NCBI GenBank assembly: GCA_013146195.2
Contig: CM028377.1
Coordinates: forward strand, 6,734,239 to 6,798,238
Reading direction: 5' to 3'
From: Codonopsis lanceolata
Lineage: Eukaryota; Streptophyta; Magnoliopsida; Asterales; Campanulaceae
DNA length: 64,000 bases
Part shown: positions 21,585-33,610 of the stretch, piece by piece
Layout: each line of letters begins with the position of its first letter
Position numbering within the stretch: the first letter of the stretch is position 1
Made by a program: the position numbers and the translations under genes
The notes under the pieces: generated by a model
What the model saw: the letters and a program-made list of their open reading frames with translations, nothing else
Told to the model about the DNA's origin: nothing
Database searches by the model: none

Positions 21585-21598
21585 ATCTCCCCTTTGTT
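21585..21598 (-). promoter_or_regulatory. Polypurine tract of SIRE element 1
   Basis: On the minus strand AACAAAGGGGAGAT directly precedes the LTR start TGTAAGGG. This is the expected plus-strand priming site of an LTR retrotransposon and fixes the LTR as the 3' one. Confidence 0.75.
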
Positions 21599-21928
21599 GA
21601 GCCTTTCTGGTCAAATAATATGACAAGGGTTGCCACATATTAAACACAAACATGCTCCTTCAAAAATCTGCAAATGTTAGTAAAAAAACTCCCCCTGAAT
21701 TTATCAACCAGAATAAAGTTATTAACAAAGAGAAATGGAGCAAACTACTAAGCATGTAATATCCCAAAACAGTTATGCAAAAATCCACAGACCAGAACTT
21801 ATTGCAGACCAAAATGTATCCAATGAGCCAGATAGAAAAAAAAAAGATTACAAGCAAGGAATAGAAGCAGAAACAGAAGAGATCAGACATCAGTCTCTTC
21901 TTGAGCAGAGGCAGCTTCAGCTTCTTCT

Positions 21929-23944
21929 TCAGGTGCAGCAGCAGAAACAGGAGTAGGAACAGATGCATGTGCAACACTTGGAGTATTTTCTCCTCTTATT
22001 TGTCCAGAATGTAAGCTCAGCCAGGCAGTGTATTGAGTCTCCAAGGTCTGAAGGAAAGCTATCTGAGACCTGACTTGGATAAGATGGCCTTGAATGAAGG
22101 ACAAGAAGATAGGAGCAGAAGGTCCAAGAGAAATCTATGAAGTAACTGATGAAGGATAAAATGTAGCTACATTGGCAGCTACATTGCCCATAACAGGAGC
22201 AGGTGGAACAGCAGCAGACTGTGTAGACATCTGGTGCAAGCATGGCTGATGAAGCACAAAGGGCAAATGGGTATGGATAGATCAAAGGCAGATTGACTAC
22301 TCTATCACCCTTTAATAACTTGACAGAGATGTGAAGGGGATCAAGAATGGGGGTGAGTCTATCACCATCAGAGAGAGCAAAGCCTTGGGCAACCAATACT
22401 TTGTAAATAAGAGAAGGAAATATAAGAGCCCTTTTATCCCCCTTTGACTCTGCTAAGGATATAATCTTTCTAAACACAAAATCCCTAAAATCAAATGGAA
22501 GACCAAGACCAATCTGATATAAAATTCTAGCATGTTCTTCAGTAAGGGCATTGGAATTTGTAGTAGGGGCCCAATTTACACAACACATCTTGTGCATAAC
22601 AGCATATAGGGAGGAAAGTTGGGAAGTGCTAACATTGGCCCCTTTACTTGGCCATCTAGACACAAGACCTCCTGTAAGTTCGTGGACACACACATTCAAA
22701 TCAGACATTAAACTAATAACCCCAACAGCTAGAGACCCAAAGAGCTCATTAATGATTGAGGGAGAGAAATCAAACCATTTGTACCTTACATAAAATTTTT
22801 CAAATCTGGGATCACTAGCAGAAGAGATCCATTTCTCAAGGTTGGCATAAAAGTCAAAAATGATGTTCCTAAGATAGGGAGTTGCAGAAGACAAAGTAGA
22901 CAAAAGACCTATATCTGTAAAAAATTGAACAAGATTTTGTCCAAGCAACTCTTTTCTGATAAGCGACCTTTCATCCACAATTTTCCTAGAGGTATTAAAC
23001 CTCGAGGAAGTAGCAACTGTTATGAATTGAATAGAGAAGGGAGTACCTAAAGTAGCATCAGTGGAGGCAGGGGTGAATATAGCTTCTGATGTAGCTACAT
23101 TAGGAGCTACATTGGTCATTGCAGCTCGTCTCCTTGTGAATCTCACAGGAACCTCATCAGACTCCTCTTCTTCAGACATAACTTTTTCAATAAAGTCTTG
23201 GTCAAAGTTGTCATCAAATTCTGATGAGCTGGAGGACTTGGCAGGACTTGTGGTAGGAGATGGAGGATTCTTTGGAGAAGCATTCTTTAGCTGCACCAGG
23301 TAGTCAGCTAGAGTTGTTTGCTTATCAGAGAAGCTCAGGTTAGAGAAGTTTGCTTCAGGGTCAACAAAATGGTCAGCAGAAGAAGCCACTTCATGAGTAA
23401 GAGATTCATGTTGGAAGACCACCCTTGGGGAAGGAATAGGGTAATCTTCATCACATGTGTCAACCAGAGCGGGAATGGAAGAGCATGCGTCAATAGTAGG
23501 AGCAGAGGCATGTGGTTTAGGGACAAACGCATGCACATCAACGAAATCTTCGTCATCAGAGTCACTGGCAATTGGGACAACCTCTTCAAATTGACCTGGA
23601 GTTACTTTAAATTTCTTGGCTCTTTCGACGTCTGGACCACTTGGATTGTCGTAATTGCTTGGAATTCCCCTCAATCGCTTGGATTTACGCGAGCTAGGGT
23701 TTCCAATTTGGGGGAAACCAGACAGGTCACCGGGGTTTTCAACATCTATGGCATTACCTTTCTCTCCAGGTAATATGACAGTGAGGGGCTCTGGAAGGGG
23801 TTTAGCTATCACAATGGCGGATTTTGGATTTGATGGAGAGGAGAGAAGAGACAATGTAGCTTCAGTTGAAGTAGCACTCGAAGCTACATTGACAGATAGA
23901 GTCTGTTTTAGAGAACCTGTGGAGGTAGAAGGAGATGAGGCCAT
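21929..23944 (-). pseudogene. Env-like third ORF of SIRE-type Copia element 1
   Basis: The reading frame is open from the ATG at 23944 (MASSPSTSTG) for more than 550 codons. A longer frame reaches 24079, but the inner ATG is the better start. The first 300 residues are Ser/Thr/Pro-rich with acidic patches (SEEEESDE). About residues 330-550 form a conserved block (FYANLEKWISSA, FYVRYKWFDFSP, YQIGLGLPFDFRDF) like the putative plant transposon protein domain found downstream of pol in SIRE-clade elements. Near 22230 a frameshift moves the original coding sequence into another frame (QVRSQIAFLQTLETQY, then an acidic end at 21883), with a TAG there too. The Cys-rich tail of the long frame is therefore spurious. 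It lies between pol and the 3' LTR, as in SIRE elements. Function is unproven. Confidence 0.7.
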
Positions 23945-24079
23945 TGAGAATTTTGGAAGAATACAAGGAGAGAAGAAAGAGAGATTGGAATGACAGCAAG
24001 GTCCTTCAAGATTTCTGGGAATGGGTTGTGCAAAGGAGAAAGTGGAGAGTGATATTATTCCTGCTGCCTGAAAGATCAC

Positions 24080-25245
24080 TTAAGACAGCCTCTTAAACAC
24101 ATTAGCCGATAGTAACAAAATTTCAGGAATTGGAGGGGGCCGTTTGTGAACTCCATAAACCAATTTTTGATTTTTGAAAACAAACCAAGGTTGACCAAAT
24201 CATATACAAGTGTAATAGAAAATCTGATTTTGACAAGAGAAAAATGTGGAGAGCTATGTGTGTGAGGTAACAACCCCAATCTCATTCCTCAATTTTTGAA
24301 TTTCAAAATCACCAAGGATTCTTAACAAACACACCAAAGGTTTAACCAAAATTGTATCAACCCAGGCTTTTCAATAGCAGTTATATCTTTAACATGAACT
24401 CTTAGAACACCACACAGATTAGACAACCACATAAATTTTCACCATGTAATAATTTGGTAATTATTTTGCAATTTGTTGAGATAAGGACAAAAACTCAATA
24501 GGCTGATATTATCAAAACATAACATGTCCTAAAATTGATGCCTAACAGATGACAAGAATGGACCAGACAGAATCTAGCTAATGCAGCCACACACATGTGA
24601 ATAATGTCTAGATCACCTGAATGTAGTTCCCAATGTAGCTGCATTGGGAGATGCATTCGCCAAAATTGTGATTTTATGTAAAATTTCTCATTTTTTGTTC
24701 ATTTAATCAACACTCATCTCCCACAAATACCATAGGTACTTTATTTCCCTAGGAGAATAGTTTTACTTTATTTCAAGCATATTCACAACATCCTACTACG
24801 AACCTTTCACACTATTTACCAAGGGAAGCCACTTTGCTTTTGATCAACCCATGAAATCCAAGGATTCATAGTCATAAAAGAAAGTTGCCACAACCTTGTT
24901 CATAGGTAGCTCTTTTCCGTTAGGTAGCTTTCACACTTTTTCTTTTAAGGGAATTCAATTTTCTCAAGATCAACCTATGAGAACCTAAGTTCCATAGTAC
25001 CAAGATAAATTGTCACGTCCCTAGATTTCAAAAGGTAGTTCTTTCCTTTGTGGGATTAAGATTTTTCAATAACAAAAATTTTGGGAGAGAGAGAGTAGAG
25101 AATCAGAACATGAAAATCACAACAATTTTTTAATGCAAATCTAGGCAACACAAAGCATAAAACATAAGAGATGAAACTAATGTGCCCCCCTAAATACTTA
25201 ATGCAAAATGCCTTTTTTTTAAATATATATATAGTGAGTGAAGGG
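24080..25245 (-). other. Spacer between pol and env-like ORF of SIRE element 1
   Basis: No coding frame of note. At 24629-24648 there is a 20-bp near-palindrome, CCCAATGTAGCTGCATTGGG, one of the dispersed copies of the element's palindromic motif. SIRE elements normally have a non-coding spacer here, so the length is not unusual. Confidence 0.6.
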
Positions 25246-26609
25246 TCACATGGCACACATACCGAGAGATTTCCTAAGATTGATAAATCTCTCAAAATCT
25301 AGACTCTTAGTAAATATATCAGTCAGTTGATTGTCTGTCCCTACATGTTCAATGCAAATAATACCTTGTTCAATCAAGTCTCTAATAAAATGGTGTCTTA
25401 TATCAATGTGCTTAGTTCTAGAGTGTTGAACACGATTTTTTGCTATACTTATAGCACTAGTGTTGTCACAATACATGGTTAACACATTACTGTGTAGGCC
25501 ATAATCCTTAATCATTTGGTTCATCCATAAAAGTTGTGTACACCCACTACCAGCAGCAATGTATTCAGATTCAGCTATGGAGAGGGCAACACATTTTTAC
25601 TTTTTGCTAAACCAAGAGATCAAGTTGTTTCCCAAATAAAAGTATCCATCAGATGTACTTCTCATGTCATCAACACTACCAGCCCAATCAGCATCACTAA
25701 AGCCAACAAGATTGGTGTTAGTGTGTTTTGTGTACCACAAACCCATAGCACAAGTCTCACTAACATATCTAATTATTCTTTTAACAACTTTCAAATGAGA
25801 GGCTTTAGGGTTTGCTTGATATCTAGCACACAAACACACACTATATATGATGTCTGGACGGGTGACAGTCAAATATAGCAGACTTCCTATCATGCTTCAA
25901 TTCTATACAAAGTATGGTCAACACTTTCAAATTTCTCATCTTTGCAAAGTTTATTGGATGTACCCATAGGGGTTTTATTTTGTTTTCCATTCTCAAGACT
26001 GAATTTCTTCACCAAGTTAAGAGCATACTTGGCTTGAGATATGAACATCCCTTCATGCAATTGTTTTATCTGAATCCTTAGGAAAAATGTTAATTCACCT
26101 ACCATGCTCATTTCAAAGGTAGATGTCATGCAATGCACAAATTCCTTTTCCAAGGACTTTGAAGTGGATCCAAACACAATATCATCAACATAAATCTGTG
26201 CAATCAAAATGTGTTTGTCTTTTTTTTGAATAAAAAGTGTTTTGTCCACTTCTCCCCTTTTAAAACCACTTTTCAAAAGATGGTCTATAAGTCTCCCATA
26301 CCAGGCTCTAGGAGCTTGCTTGAGTCCATACAAGGCCTTCTTTAAGTTAAAAATATGATTGGGTTTATGGGGGTCCTCAAATTCTTTTGGTTGTTCAACA
26401 AACACTTCTTCCTCTAGAATGCCATTTAAAAAAGCACTCTTCACATCCATTTGTTGAAGAGTAATGTCAAGAAAGCATGCAATGGCAAGAAGAAGACATA
26501 TGGACTCAATACGGGCAACAGGAGCAAAAGTTTCATCAAAATACACCCCCTCAACCCGTGTGTACCCTTGAGCCACAAATCTTGCTTTATTTCTTATTAT
26601 AATGGCCAA
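25246..26609 (-). pseudogene. SIRE element 1 reverse transcriptase and RNase H
   Basis: The minus strand encodes the Copia RT core (KARFVAQGY, FDETFAPVARIES, QMDVKSAFLNG, LYGLKQAPRAWY) with the catalytic YVDD at about 26180. RNase H follows (SDADWAGSVDD, ESEYIAAGSGC, SRTKHIDIRHHF) and the protein ends NLRKSLGMCAM at 25249. The frame breaks near 25890, and a TAA interrupts RNase H near 25600. The 5' side stops abruptly at about 26597, where a truncated Tat LTR begins. Protease and integrase are absent; the gag end resumes at 41013. RT would copy the element's RNA into cDNA, but this copy is dead. Confidence 0.9.
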
Positions 26610-27440
26610 ATAGTTTTAAATACATTTGTAATTATTGTAAGGAAATGGCTGCAAGTCCGTAAATAATGTAGCCACGGATGTATTTGTTTTTATTTCTCTG
26701 TCTTTTAATGCTTTGTTTATTTGCTAAATAAATATAACAATAAGCATACTTTAGCCAAAAACCACTTTTGAGACCGAAAGAGCGAGTTGGGTGCCTAGCA
26801 CCTTCCCAACTCGTAACTTAGCCTCCGAACCCGTTTTATAATCTCATGTTTTCTTTTTTTTGGTTTTGCTTTATTTTTTCCTTAAAATAAAGATGGCGAC
26901 TCTAAAACTTTTTGGATCCAGTGGGGCCTTGCAACACTCCTTTCTTGCACTTTTCCGTTTTTCCCTAAAAAAGGGAAAATGGGAATGAAAGGGTGGTGTA
27001 TTCACATATCGTGGTATCTCTTAAACAAGGGATAACTTGATACGGGAAACCCAAAGCTCCCATAGTGATCCGAAATAGGCCATAAGGCTATTTTTATAAA
27101 ATTCATAGTGGGGGCGTCGCAACATCTTTTTTTGCACTTTTTCATTTTCCCCTAAAAAAGGGAATATGAGAATGAAAGGGTGATGCATTCTCATATCCTG
27201 GTATCCCCTAAACAAGGGATAACTTGATGCGGGAAACCCAAAGTTCCCATATTGGATCAAAAATCCACTAAAGTCAATCGAGGCGCATTCCAACACGCTA
27301 TTTTAGACAGCACTCCTCTCGCACTTTTAATTTCGTCTTCCCCTAAATAAGGGAGGATGTAATAAAAGCAGTGGTATCCCGCATCCGCACGTACGCGCAC
27401 CCCTATCTAAGGGCGCGGGCGCAACGCCGGGCGACCCACA
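26597..27440 (+). repeat. Tat element 1 5' LTR, lacking its first part
   Basis: Collinear with 40152-41012 of the 3' LTR, including TAATGGCCAAATA at the left edge and CGACCCACA at the right edge. About 900 bp of the LTR start, including the promoter and GC-rich dyads, are missing. The left edge abuts SIRE RT coding sequence. Confidence 0.85.
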
Positions 27441-27441
27441 G

Positions 27442-27460
27442 TGGCTACTCTGCTGGGGAG
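27442..27460 (+). promoter_or_regulatory. Primer-binding site of Tat element 1
   Basis: TGGCTACTCTGCTGGGGAG begins one base after the LTR end CCCACA. It starts with TGG, the complement of the tRNA CCA end. The sequence resembles the arginine-tRNA-type PBS used by Tat/Ogre elements; the exact tRNA is inferred. Confidence 0.65.
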
Positions 27461-27709
27461 ATCGTTTTATTTTAAATAAAATGGAGGGCTAGACTCATAA
27501 AAAAAAAAACTTTTTTTTTTTCTTTGTTTCTGGCTAAAGTATGCTTGTTATATTAATTTATGCATTTGAATATTGTGTTCCTATACATCCGTATCTATAT
27601 TTGTGGATATGATCCTCCATCTTGCAGCAGTTTCGTTCCGATAACTTTTACAGGTATATTTAAAAATATTTTTTAAAAAAAAAAAGCAAATTTATTTTTT
27701 CGAAAAATA

Positions 27710-27807
<98 letters not shown>

Positions 27808-28330
27808 GTTTGCAATAAAATTCCGGGCAGCACAATAAAAGGGTCGGGGCTTTATTTTTAATATTGCTTTATTTTCGGCTCTGTATTATTATTTCTTTCT
27901 GTTTATTATTTTCATTATTTCGCAAAATTTGTACATATTTGTATTCATTCTGTCATTTTATTTTGGGGATATATGACCAATTTGTAATTAATATGGATAG
28001 ATAGATTCCCCGCTTTTCTTTCTATTTCTTAATGTGATGTGCTTGCTTATTTGCGCTCAAACTAAAAAGCCGAGAAAATCCACACGTAACAGCAAGACAT
28101 GTCATATCTGTTATATTTTTCTGTTTATATATCTGATAATAATAAAGACTTTACTACTTTTTAGATATCACACACACGTGCATGCATATAGGTATATTCC
28201 GAACTGTTACCCTACACCATGGCCAGCCTACCCCCTGCATAATCCAACGTTAGAATGCATATAGATTCTCAGGACACTTCAATGACCGACTGGTTTTTGC
28301 ATCCTTGAATCGTGGGTCAGCCCCTGTCAA

Positions 28331-28391
<61 letters not shown>

Positions 28392-28877
28392 TAGTCAACA
28401 AAATATATATATATATATATAGTAGAAAAAATAAATGCGCAAGAAAAAAATTATTATCAGTCAAAAAAAATTGATAAAGTGCGCATAAAATAAAATAATA
28501 ATAATAAATACACAGGGGCTGGTTTATTATTCTCTAATGCTCGACCTAGACAATTTCGAATGGTGGATCCTGGAAAGAGTATAGGCCCTTCGCCTGGGAT
28601 CAATCCGATCTTGGGGAATCGAAAGGCAGGTGGAATACGTTGGTCCTATACTCTGGAGAAAGAATCCACTGTTCCAGGAAAAGTCCTGAGACTGTCAAAA
28701 TAAAGCAGGTGCTTATCCAGTCAATTGTAGGGAAAATAAATAATAAATAAAATATATTAATAAAGGCACACTGTACTCCAAGCCCAAAAAGCCTTCAGCC
28801 AGCCTTCTGATACCTCCAAACTCATTTTCCTCAGAAACCTGGCCCGAATTTGGAAAGGCAGAGATAGTACTGGCCGG
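27461..28877 (+). other. Tat element 1 leader: inverted LTR piece, microsatellites, stem-loop
   Basis: GGCTAAAGTATGCTTGTTAT at 27532-27551 is an inverted copy of an LTR segment present at about 26735-26757. A (TA)n run spans about 27719-27807 and an (AAT)n run about 28330-28390. A long-range stem pairs AGAGTATAGG (28576-28585) with CCTATACTCT (28645-28654), extended by GTGGAT (28563-28568) with ATCCAC (28664-28669). No confident reading frame precedes the gag start. Confidence 0.6.
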
Positions 28878-29786
28878 TTGATACGGGAAATAATTGCAGA
28901 AATCAGAACAGAGGGTATTAGTATCAGATCAGACAAGGGCAAAATCAGTTCAGGAGGTATAGATCCGAGCAGTATGGCGGCAAAAAATAAACAAGCTATG
29001 ACAGGGTCTAGCGACAACTGGAACAGCTGGGAACCAGAAAAAGAAACTCATGTGTATGCACCTCTTCCTGGGCTTGAGGCTTGGCTAAGGAAGGAACTGG
29101 ACGCCCATGCAGAAAGAATAACGAATCAGGTAGTAAATTATCTTCTGGCAGGTTTTTCAGAAACTCTTGCCGCTTTTTCCCAAAAGGCCAAGATCCTAAA
29201 ATACGTCCCTAATACTTCCCACTTTCCTAAAATAAATTGCCCTGATACCTCAGAAAATATCCTTTTCCAAGCCTCCAGAAAGCCACCAAGTGCCAGCCAC
29301 CAGCCAAATAATGACCTCCTTGCCCAAGGTAATACGATTTCAAGTGCCCATAATCCTAATCCATATCCTCCAGAAATCAACTATGATTTCCCTCACCTGA
29401 ATGTCTGTTATTACAACCAAAAGAATTATCTCCCTCTTGATTCCTCAAATACCTATTCTCAGGAAACGACCACATGGACTCTAAAGGAAATCATTTGTAC
29501 ACCCGAAAAAGAATCCCTATTGGGCCAAGGTCCAGGCAACCCCATTCCAGTACAATATTATCCAAGAGAGAAAACCCCACCCAGTTGCTTGACCAAATCC
29601 CAATCTGGCCATTTGCCTAAGCCAAGAGGCCGAAAAGAAATAATTCTAAGGCATTATGATGACCTGCCTGCCCCAAGATCTGAAATACTCCAAACACTGT
29701 GGGCCCATGGGATACTGAAACCCATTGATAATTACCGACCACCCAAACCGTTACCTATTACCTGGAATCATGCCCAGTATTGTAAG
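28878..29786 (+). pseudogene. Tat element 1 gag, 3'-truncated
   Basis: The frame opens at 28878; an alternative ATG (MAAKNKQAMT) lies near 28975. It encodes a roughly 300-residue hydrophilic protein with PLPGLEAWLRKELDA early, a Pro/Asn-rich middle, and LWAHGILKPIDNYRPPKPL followed by WNHAQYCK at the end. In Tat/Ogre gag this tail leads into a Cys/His region, but here the sequence changes to reversed SIRE gag after QYCK. The shared string AAGATCTTCCC at the junction suggests microhomology joining. The capsid-like role is inferred from position and clade. Confidence 0.65.
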
Positions 29787-31016
29787 ATCTTCCCTGTTTC
29801 TATCCACTGCATCTTCTGATGTGACTTCAGATGTAGCTACATTGGAAGTCACATTGTACAGAGAACCTGCACTGTCAGTTTCAGAATCATAAACAGCAGT
29901 GAGAGTGATAAGATCACCTGGATCTTCTCCATCACTATCACTCAAAATTGCTGAAAAGTTTAAACATTTTTTCCTTAAAGTATTTGCACGTTGGTTTGCA
30001 TAATGACCATACCCTTGACACTCTCTACACTTAATGGAATCAATATTCTTCCCATTGTAAGAAGATTTTGAAGCAAAAGGGTTTGTGAAAGGTTTTTCTG
30101 GTGTTTGAAAAGAATTTTCCTTGGGAGTAAATTTGCCAGAATCAAGTTTGAAATTATTTTTAGAGCTTGATGATGGAGTTCTATTTTGACTCTTATTTTT
30201 CAAAAAATTTCTAAATTTAGTGGTCAAAAGAGCTATAGATTCTTCTCCAAAATCAGACTCATCAATATCTTTTTGAATATCAAGCAAGTCAGAAGAAATA
30301 TCAATAGGAGCAGGCATAGCAATATTTTTCACAATAGGTGTAGAAGATGATGCCCCTTTGCCTTTTTGTTTGATTTGACCATTCAGGTTCAATTCAAAGT
30401 TTTGAAGGATACCAGTCAATCGTTCAAAACTCATCTTGTCAATATCATGTGCTTCCTCTATATCACATATTTTGACATTAAACCTTTCAGGCAGAGTTCT
30501 CATCATCTTGCTAACAAGGCGTTCATTTGTGGTGGGATCACCTAAAGCAAGAGCAGAGTTGGACATGTCAAGAAGTCTACCATAATATGACATAATATCT
30601 TCAGACTCATTCATTCTAGTGTTTTCAAACTGTGTGGTGAGCAATCTTAATTTAGAGCACGAGCATTTGGCGAGTCCTTTACACAAAGTCTGAAGGGCCT
30701 CCCAAACATCTTTAGCAGACTCATAGTTGGAAATCACCCTAAAGGTGTTAGCATCTAAAGCTTTGTATATGGCAGACAAGGCTTTAGAATTAAACGACGC
30801 AGTATTCCTATCTTCATTAGACCATTCAGATTCTTTGGTGATCTTGATATCACCATCAGAATCAGTAGTTTTAGGAGGACTCCATCCATTCAGAACAGCA
30901 AGCCACGCTCTTTCATCAATTGATTTGATGAAGATGCGCATCTTGACTTTCCAAATAGAATAGTTTGCATTAGTCAAAGTAGGAGGACGAACGACATTCT
31001 CATATTGAGAATCCAT
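29786..31016 (-). pseudogene. SIRE-type Copia element 2 gag, truncated
   Basis: From the ATG at 31016 (MDSQYENVVRPP) about 410 codons are open: NANYSIWKVKMRIFI, the Copia gag core (AKDVWEALQ, LRLLTTQFENTRMNESED), and a CCHC-like knuckle CRECQGYGHYANQR in which the last Cys is Arg. The SIRE 1 copy has Ser at the same place. Coding ends where Tat gag begins, so protease, integrase, RT, env-like ORF and 3' LTR are gone. The palindrome ATGTAGCTACAT at 29831-29842 encodes part of NVATSE. Gag forms the virus-like particle in intact relatives. Confidence 0.9.
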
Positions 31017-31058
31017 CACGGCTATGACCAAAATCAACTCTTAGTGATATCAAGAGAA

Positions 31059-31071
31059 GGCTCTGATACCA
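31059..31071 (-). promoter_or_regulatory. Primer-binding site of SIRE element 2
   Basis: On the minus strand TGGTATCAGAGCC follows the LTR end after two bases. It is the standard complement of the initiator methionine tRNA 3' end used by Copia elements. Confidence 0.9.
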
Positions 31072-31073
31072 AT

Positions 31074-31954
31074 TGAAAGAACACAAGTAGCTAGGATCCT
31101 CAAGAAAAACCAAAGCATTTTCCAATGTAGCTGCCGATGTAGCTACAATGGAAGTCACAATGGTCCAAGATAAACAAAACAGCGGAAGACTAATAATCAG
31201 ACAATGGACAGAATGCAAAAGATAATCAAAACAGTCTATAAGACTATGCTTGTAGACCTAGCCTCAAGGCCACAAAGATTTCACAAAAGAGATTAAATGT
31301 TTTACAAAAACTATTGTGAAATCACTAACCAAAACACTCTCACAAGACAACACGTCTTGGAGAGCAAAAACCCCACAGAAAACAAGATGGACCAAACGTG
31401 GGAAGAAACAAAACAACTTCCTAAAACTGAACAGGAAGATAAACTGAAATTCAGAACTCAATGTAGCTGCCGATGTTATAACATCAGAAGCTACAACCAA
31501 ACAGCTTTGCGTCTCGAAGGAGTAACTGCTTCTGAACTTTAAAGATTCTGCTCACAACTTTTGGCTCTGATTTTTCTCTCTCAAACTCTGATGCCTTTGC
31601 CGTGTCCCAGCTCCTCCATAAATAGCGATGAGATAACCTACACACACAGGACAATCCGGCTTCTACAAGGATTAGGATTAGAGAAAAGGAAATATAAACT
31701 ACTTACCAAAACCATAGATTTTATTACCATATGATGAAGGTCACTAGAAACCCGGTTGTCAAAAGATTCATAAAAAGATTTTGTTTCCAAATATAATGCA
31801 CCACAATCTAATTAAAGATTTTGGTTCCAAAAATAATACAACAAAATCTAATTGAAGATGTAAATTCCAAAATTACCAAACTTGTCAAAAATGAATTTTA
31901 CCATGAAAAGGGAAACAAGAAGTAACAATAGGCAAGACCTATTTTACCCTTACA
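31074..31954 (-). mobile_element. 5' LTR of SIRE-type Copia element 2
   Basis: This 881-bp LTR reads on the minus strand from TGTAAGGGTAAAATAGG at 31954 to GTGTTCTTTCA at 31074. The PBS and gag follow in the same orientation. The outer end at 31954 is an exact LTR terminus abutting Tat RNase H sequence, so this end marks the original insertion site. A palindrome centred on TTATAA lies at 31460-31497 and a second motif cluster near the LTR end at 31122-31163. Confidence 0.9.
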
Positions 31955-33577
31955 GAATGCTCAAATAACACGACGGAATATGAAGCCTGCATTGCTGACT
32001 TAGAAGAAGCTCTCAAAAGAGGAACCAAAGATCTCGAAGTCTATGGAGACTCTGCCCTGATCATAAATCAAGTCGAAGGGAGATGGAAAACCCAAGATCC
32101 TCGGCTGCAGCTCTATCATGCCAAACTAACAGCACATGCCGCCCGATATGACTCTATCTCGTTCCATTATCTGCCATGAGATAGAAATCAATTCGCCGAT
32201 GCCTTAGCTACTCTGGCATCGCTAGTCCAAATTCCCGCAGAAACTAATGTTCAGCCATTCGTAGTCAAGAAAAAGGTCACTCCGGCATACTGTTTCAAAA
32301 TTTATGTAGCCCCTGAAGCAGATCACGAGCCCTGGCACGCTGATATCCTAAATCTGCTTCAAAAAGGTATCTATCCTCCCGGCCTAGATAAAAGAAGAAG
32401 AGTCTCCCTGCGAAGGTGGGCCTCACAATTTGTACTTAGCGGTGGCAGCCTGTATAAGAGGCACTACCAAGGCCTCAACTTATTATGTGTCGATCAGGCC
32501 AAAGCTGAACAAATCATGGATCAACTACATTGTGGTACCTGCGGGCCCCACATGAATGGCCATATGCTGTCCAAGAAAATTATCCGACAGGGGTACAGTT
32601 GGAGTACGCTTGAAACCGAATGTATTCGGTGGGTCCGACATTGTGACAAATGCCAACGTTTTGCCAATCTGCAGCTTGTGCCCCCACATGTCTTATGTAA
32701 CTCCACAGCCCCCTGGCCCTTTTCAACATGGGGAATCGACGTCATAGGCCAAATTCACCCGAAGGGATCCAATGGCCACGAATATGTCTTGGTAGCCGTC
32801 GATTACTTTACAAAGTGGGTGGAAGCTTCTTCCTATAAAATCCTAAATGCTCAAAAGGTGACCGAGTTCATCCGGGCCAACATTATATACCGCTACGGGG
32901 TACCTTTCGAGATAATCTCCGACAATGGCTCACATTTTGAAGGGGACGTGAACCGTCTACTCGACGAGTTCAAGATCCAAAAGCGCAAATCCTCCCCCTA
33001 TCGGCCGCAAGCCAATGGTGCCATTGAAGCAGCCAACAAAACACTTGAAAATATCATCAGAAAAATGGTTGACACAGGAAGAGACTGGCCAGAAAAATTG
33101 CCATTAGCCCTCTCGGGCTATCGCACCTCAGTCCGCACACCCACTGGGGCTACCCCTTATTCTCTAGCATATGGCATGAAGGCGGTACTGCCAATAGAAA
33201 TTGAAATTCCATCACTGAGAGTGATGATGGAATCTGACATAGCAGAAATTGACTGGGTCAAAGGGCGATTCAAAGAATTGGCCCTAATCGACGAACGACG
33301 CCTACTAGCCCTAGAGCATACCCGGGCATATCAAAGGCGCATCACCCGGGCATTCAATAAAAAAGTTAAAGGCCGCGACATCCAAGTCGGAGACCTCGTG
33401 CTTCGAGAAAAACCTCCTAGTTATGTCGATACTAGGGGAAAATGGAAATCTCTGTGGATGGGACCGTATATTGTCAAGGAGATCCAGTTAGGAGGTGTCG
33501 TGCTTCTCACGAACCAGGAAGGAGAAGATCTTGTCCAGCCCTTCAACCTCGATAAACTCAAAAGGTATTATGCTTGA
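31955..33577 (+). pseudogene. Tat element 1 RNase H (C-terminal part) and integrase
   Basis: One frame is open except for a TGA at 32177-32179, where Arg would be expected in LPRDRN. RNase H features are NNTTEYEACIADLEEAL, EVYGDSALI and FADALATLAS. The integrase has a zinc-binding H-H-C-C region (HCGTCGPHMNGHM, then CDKCQRF). Its catalytic triad is intact in WGIDVIG, IISDNGSHFEG and PQANGAIEAANKTLE, and it ends FNLDKLKRYYA. The N-terminal part of RNase H, RT and protease are missing at the SIRE 2 boundary. Integrase joins cDNA to host DNA; this domain looks chemically complete even though the polyprotein is not. Confidence 0.92.
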
Positions 33578-33610
33578 GCTATTCTATCCAGCAGATGCCT
33601 CCCTCTCCAG

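Noticed and set aside
21929..22230. Cys-rich C-terminal tail (CCCSTCSCYGQCSC) of the env-like ORF
   Set aside because: It results from a frameshift. Another frame of the same DNA gives a helix-forming, acidic end that fits the protein better.
27719..27807. (TA)n run considered as a regulatory or origin-like element
   Set aside because: A plain dinucleotide microsatellite in the Tat leader; nothing else supports a function.
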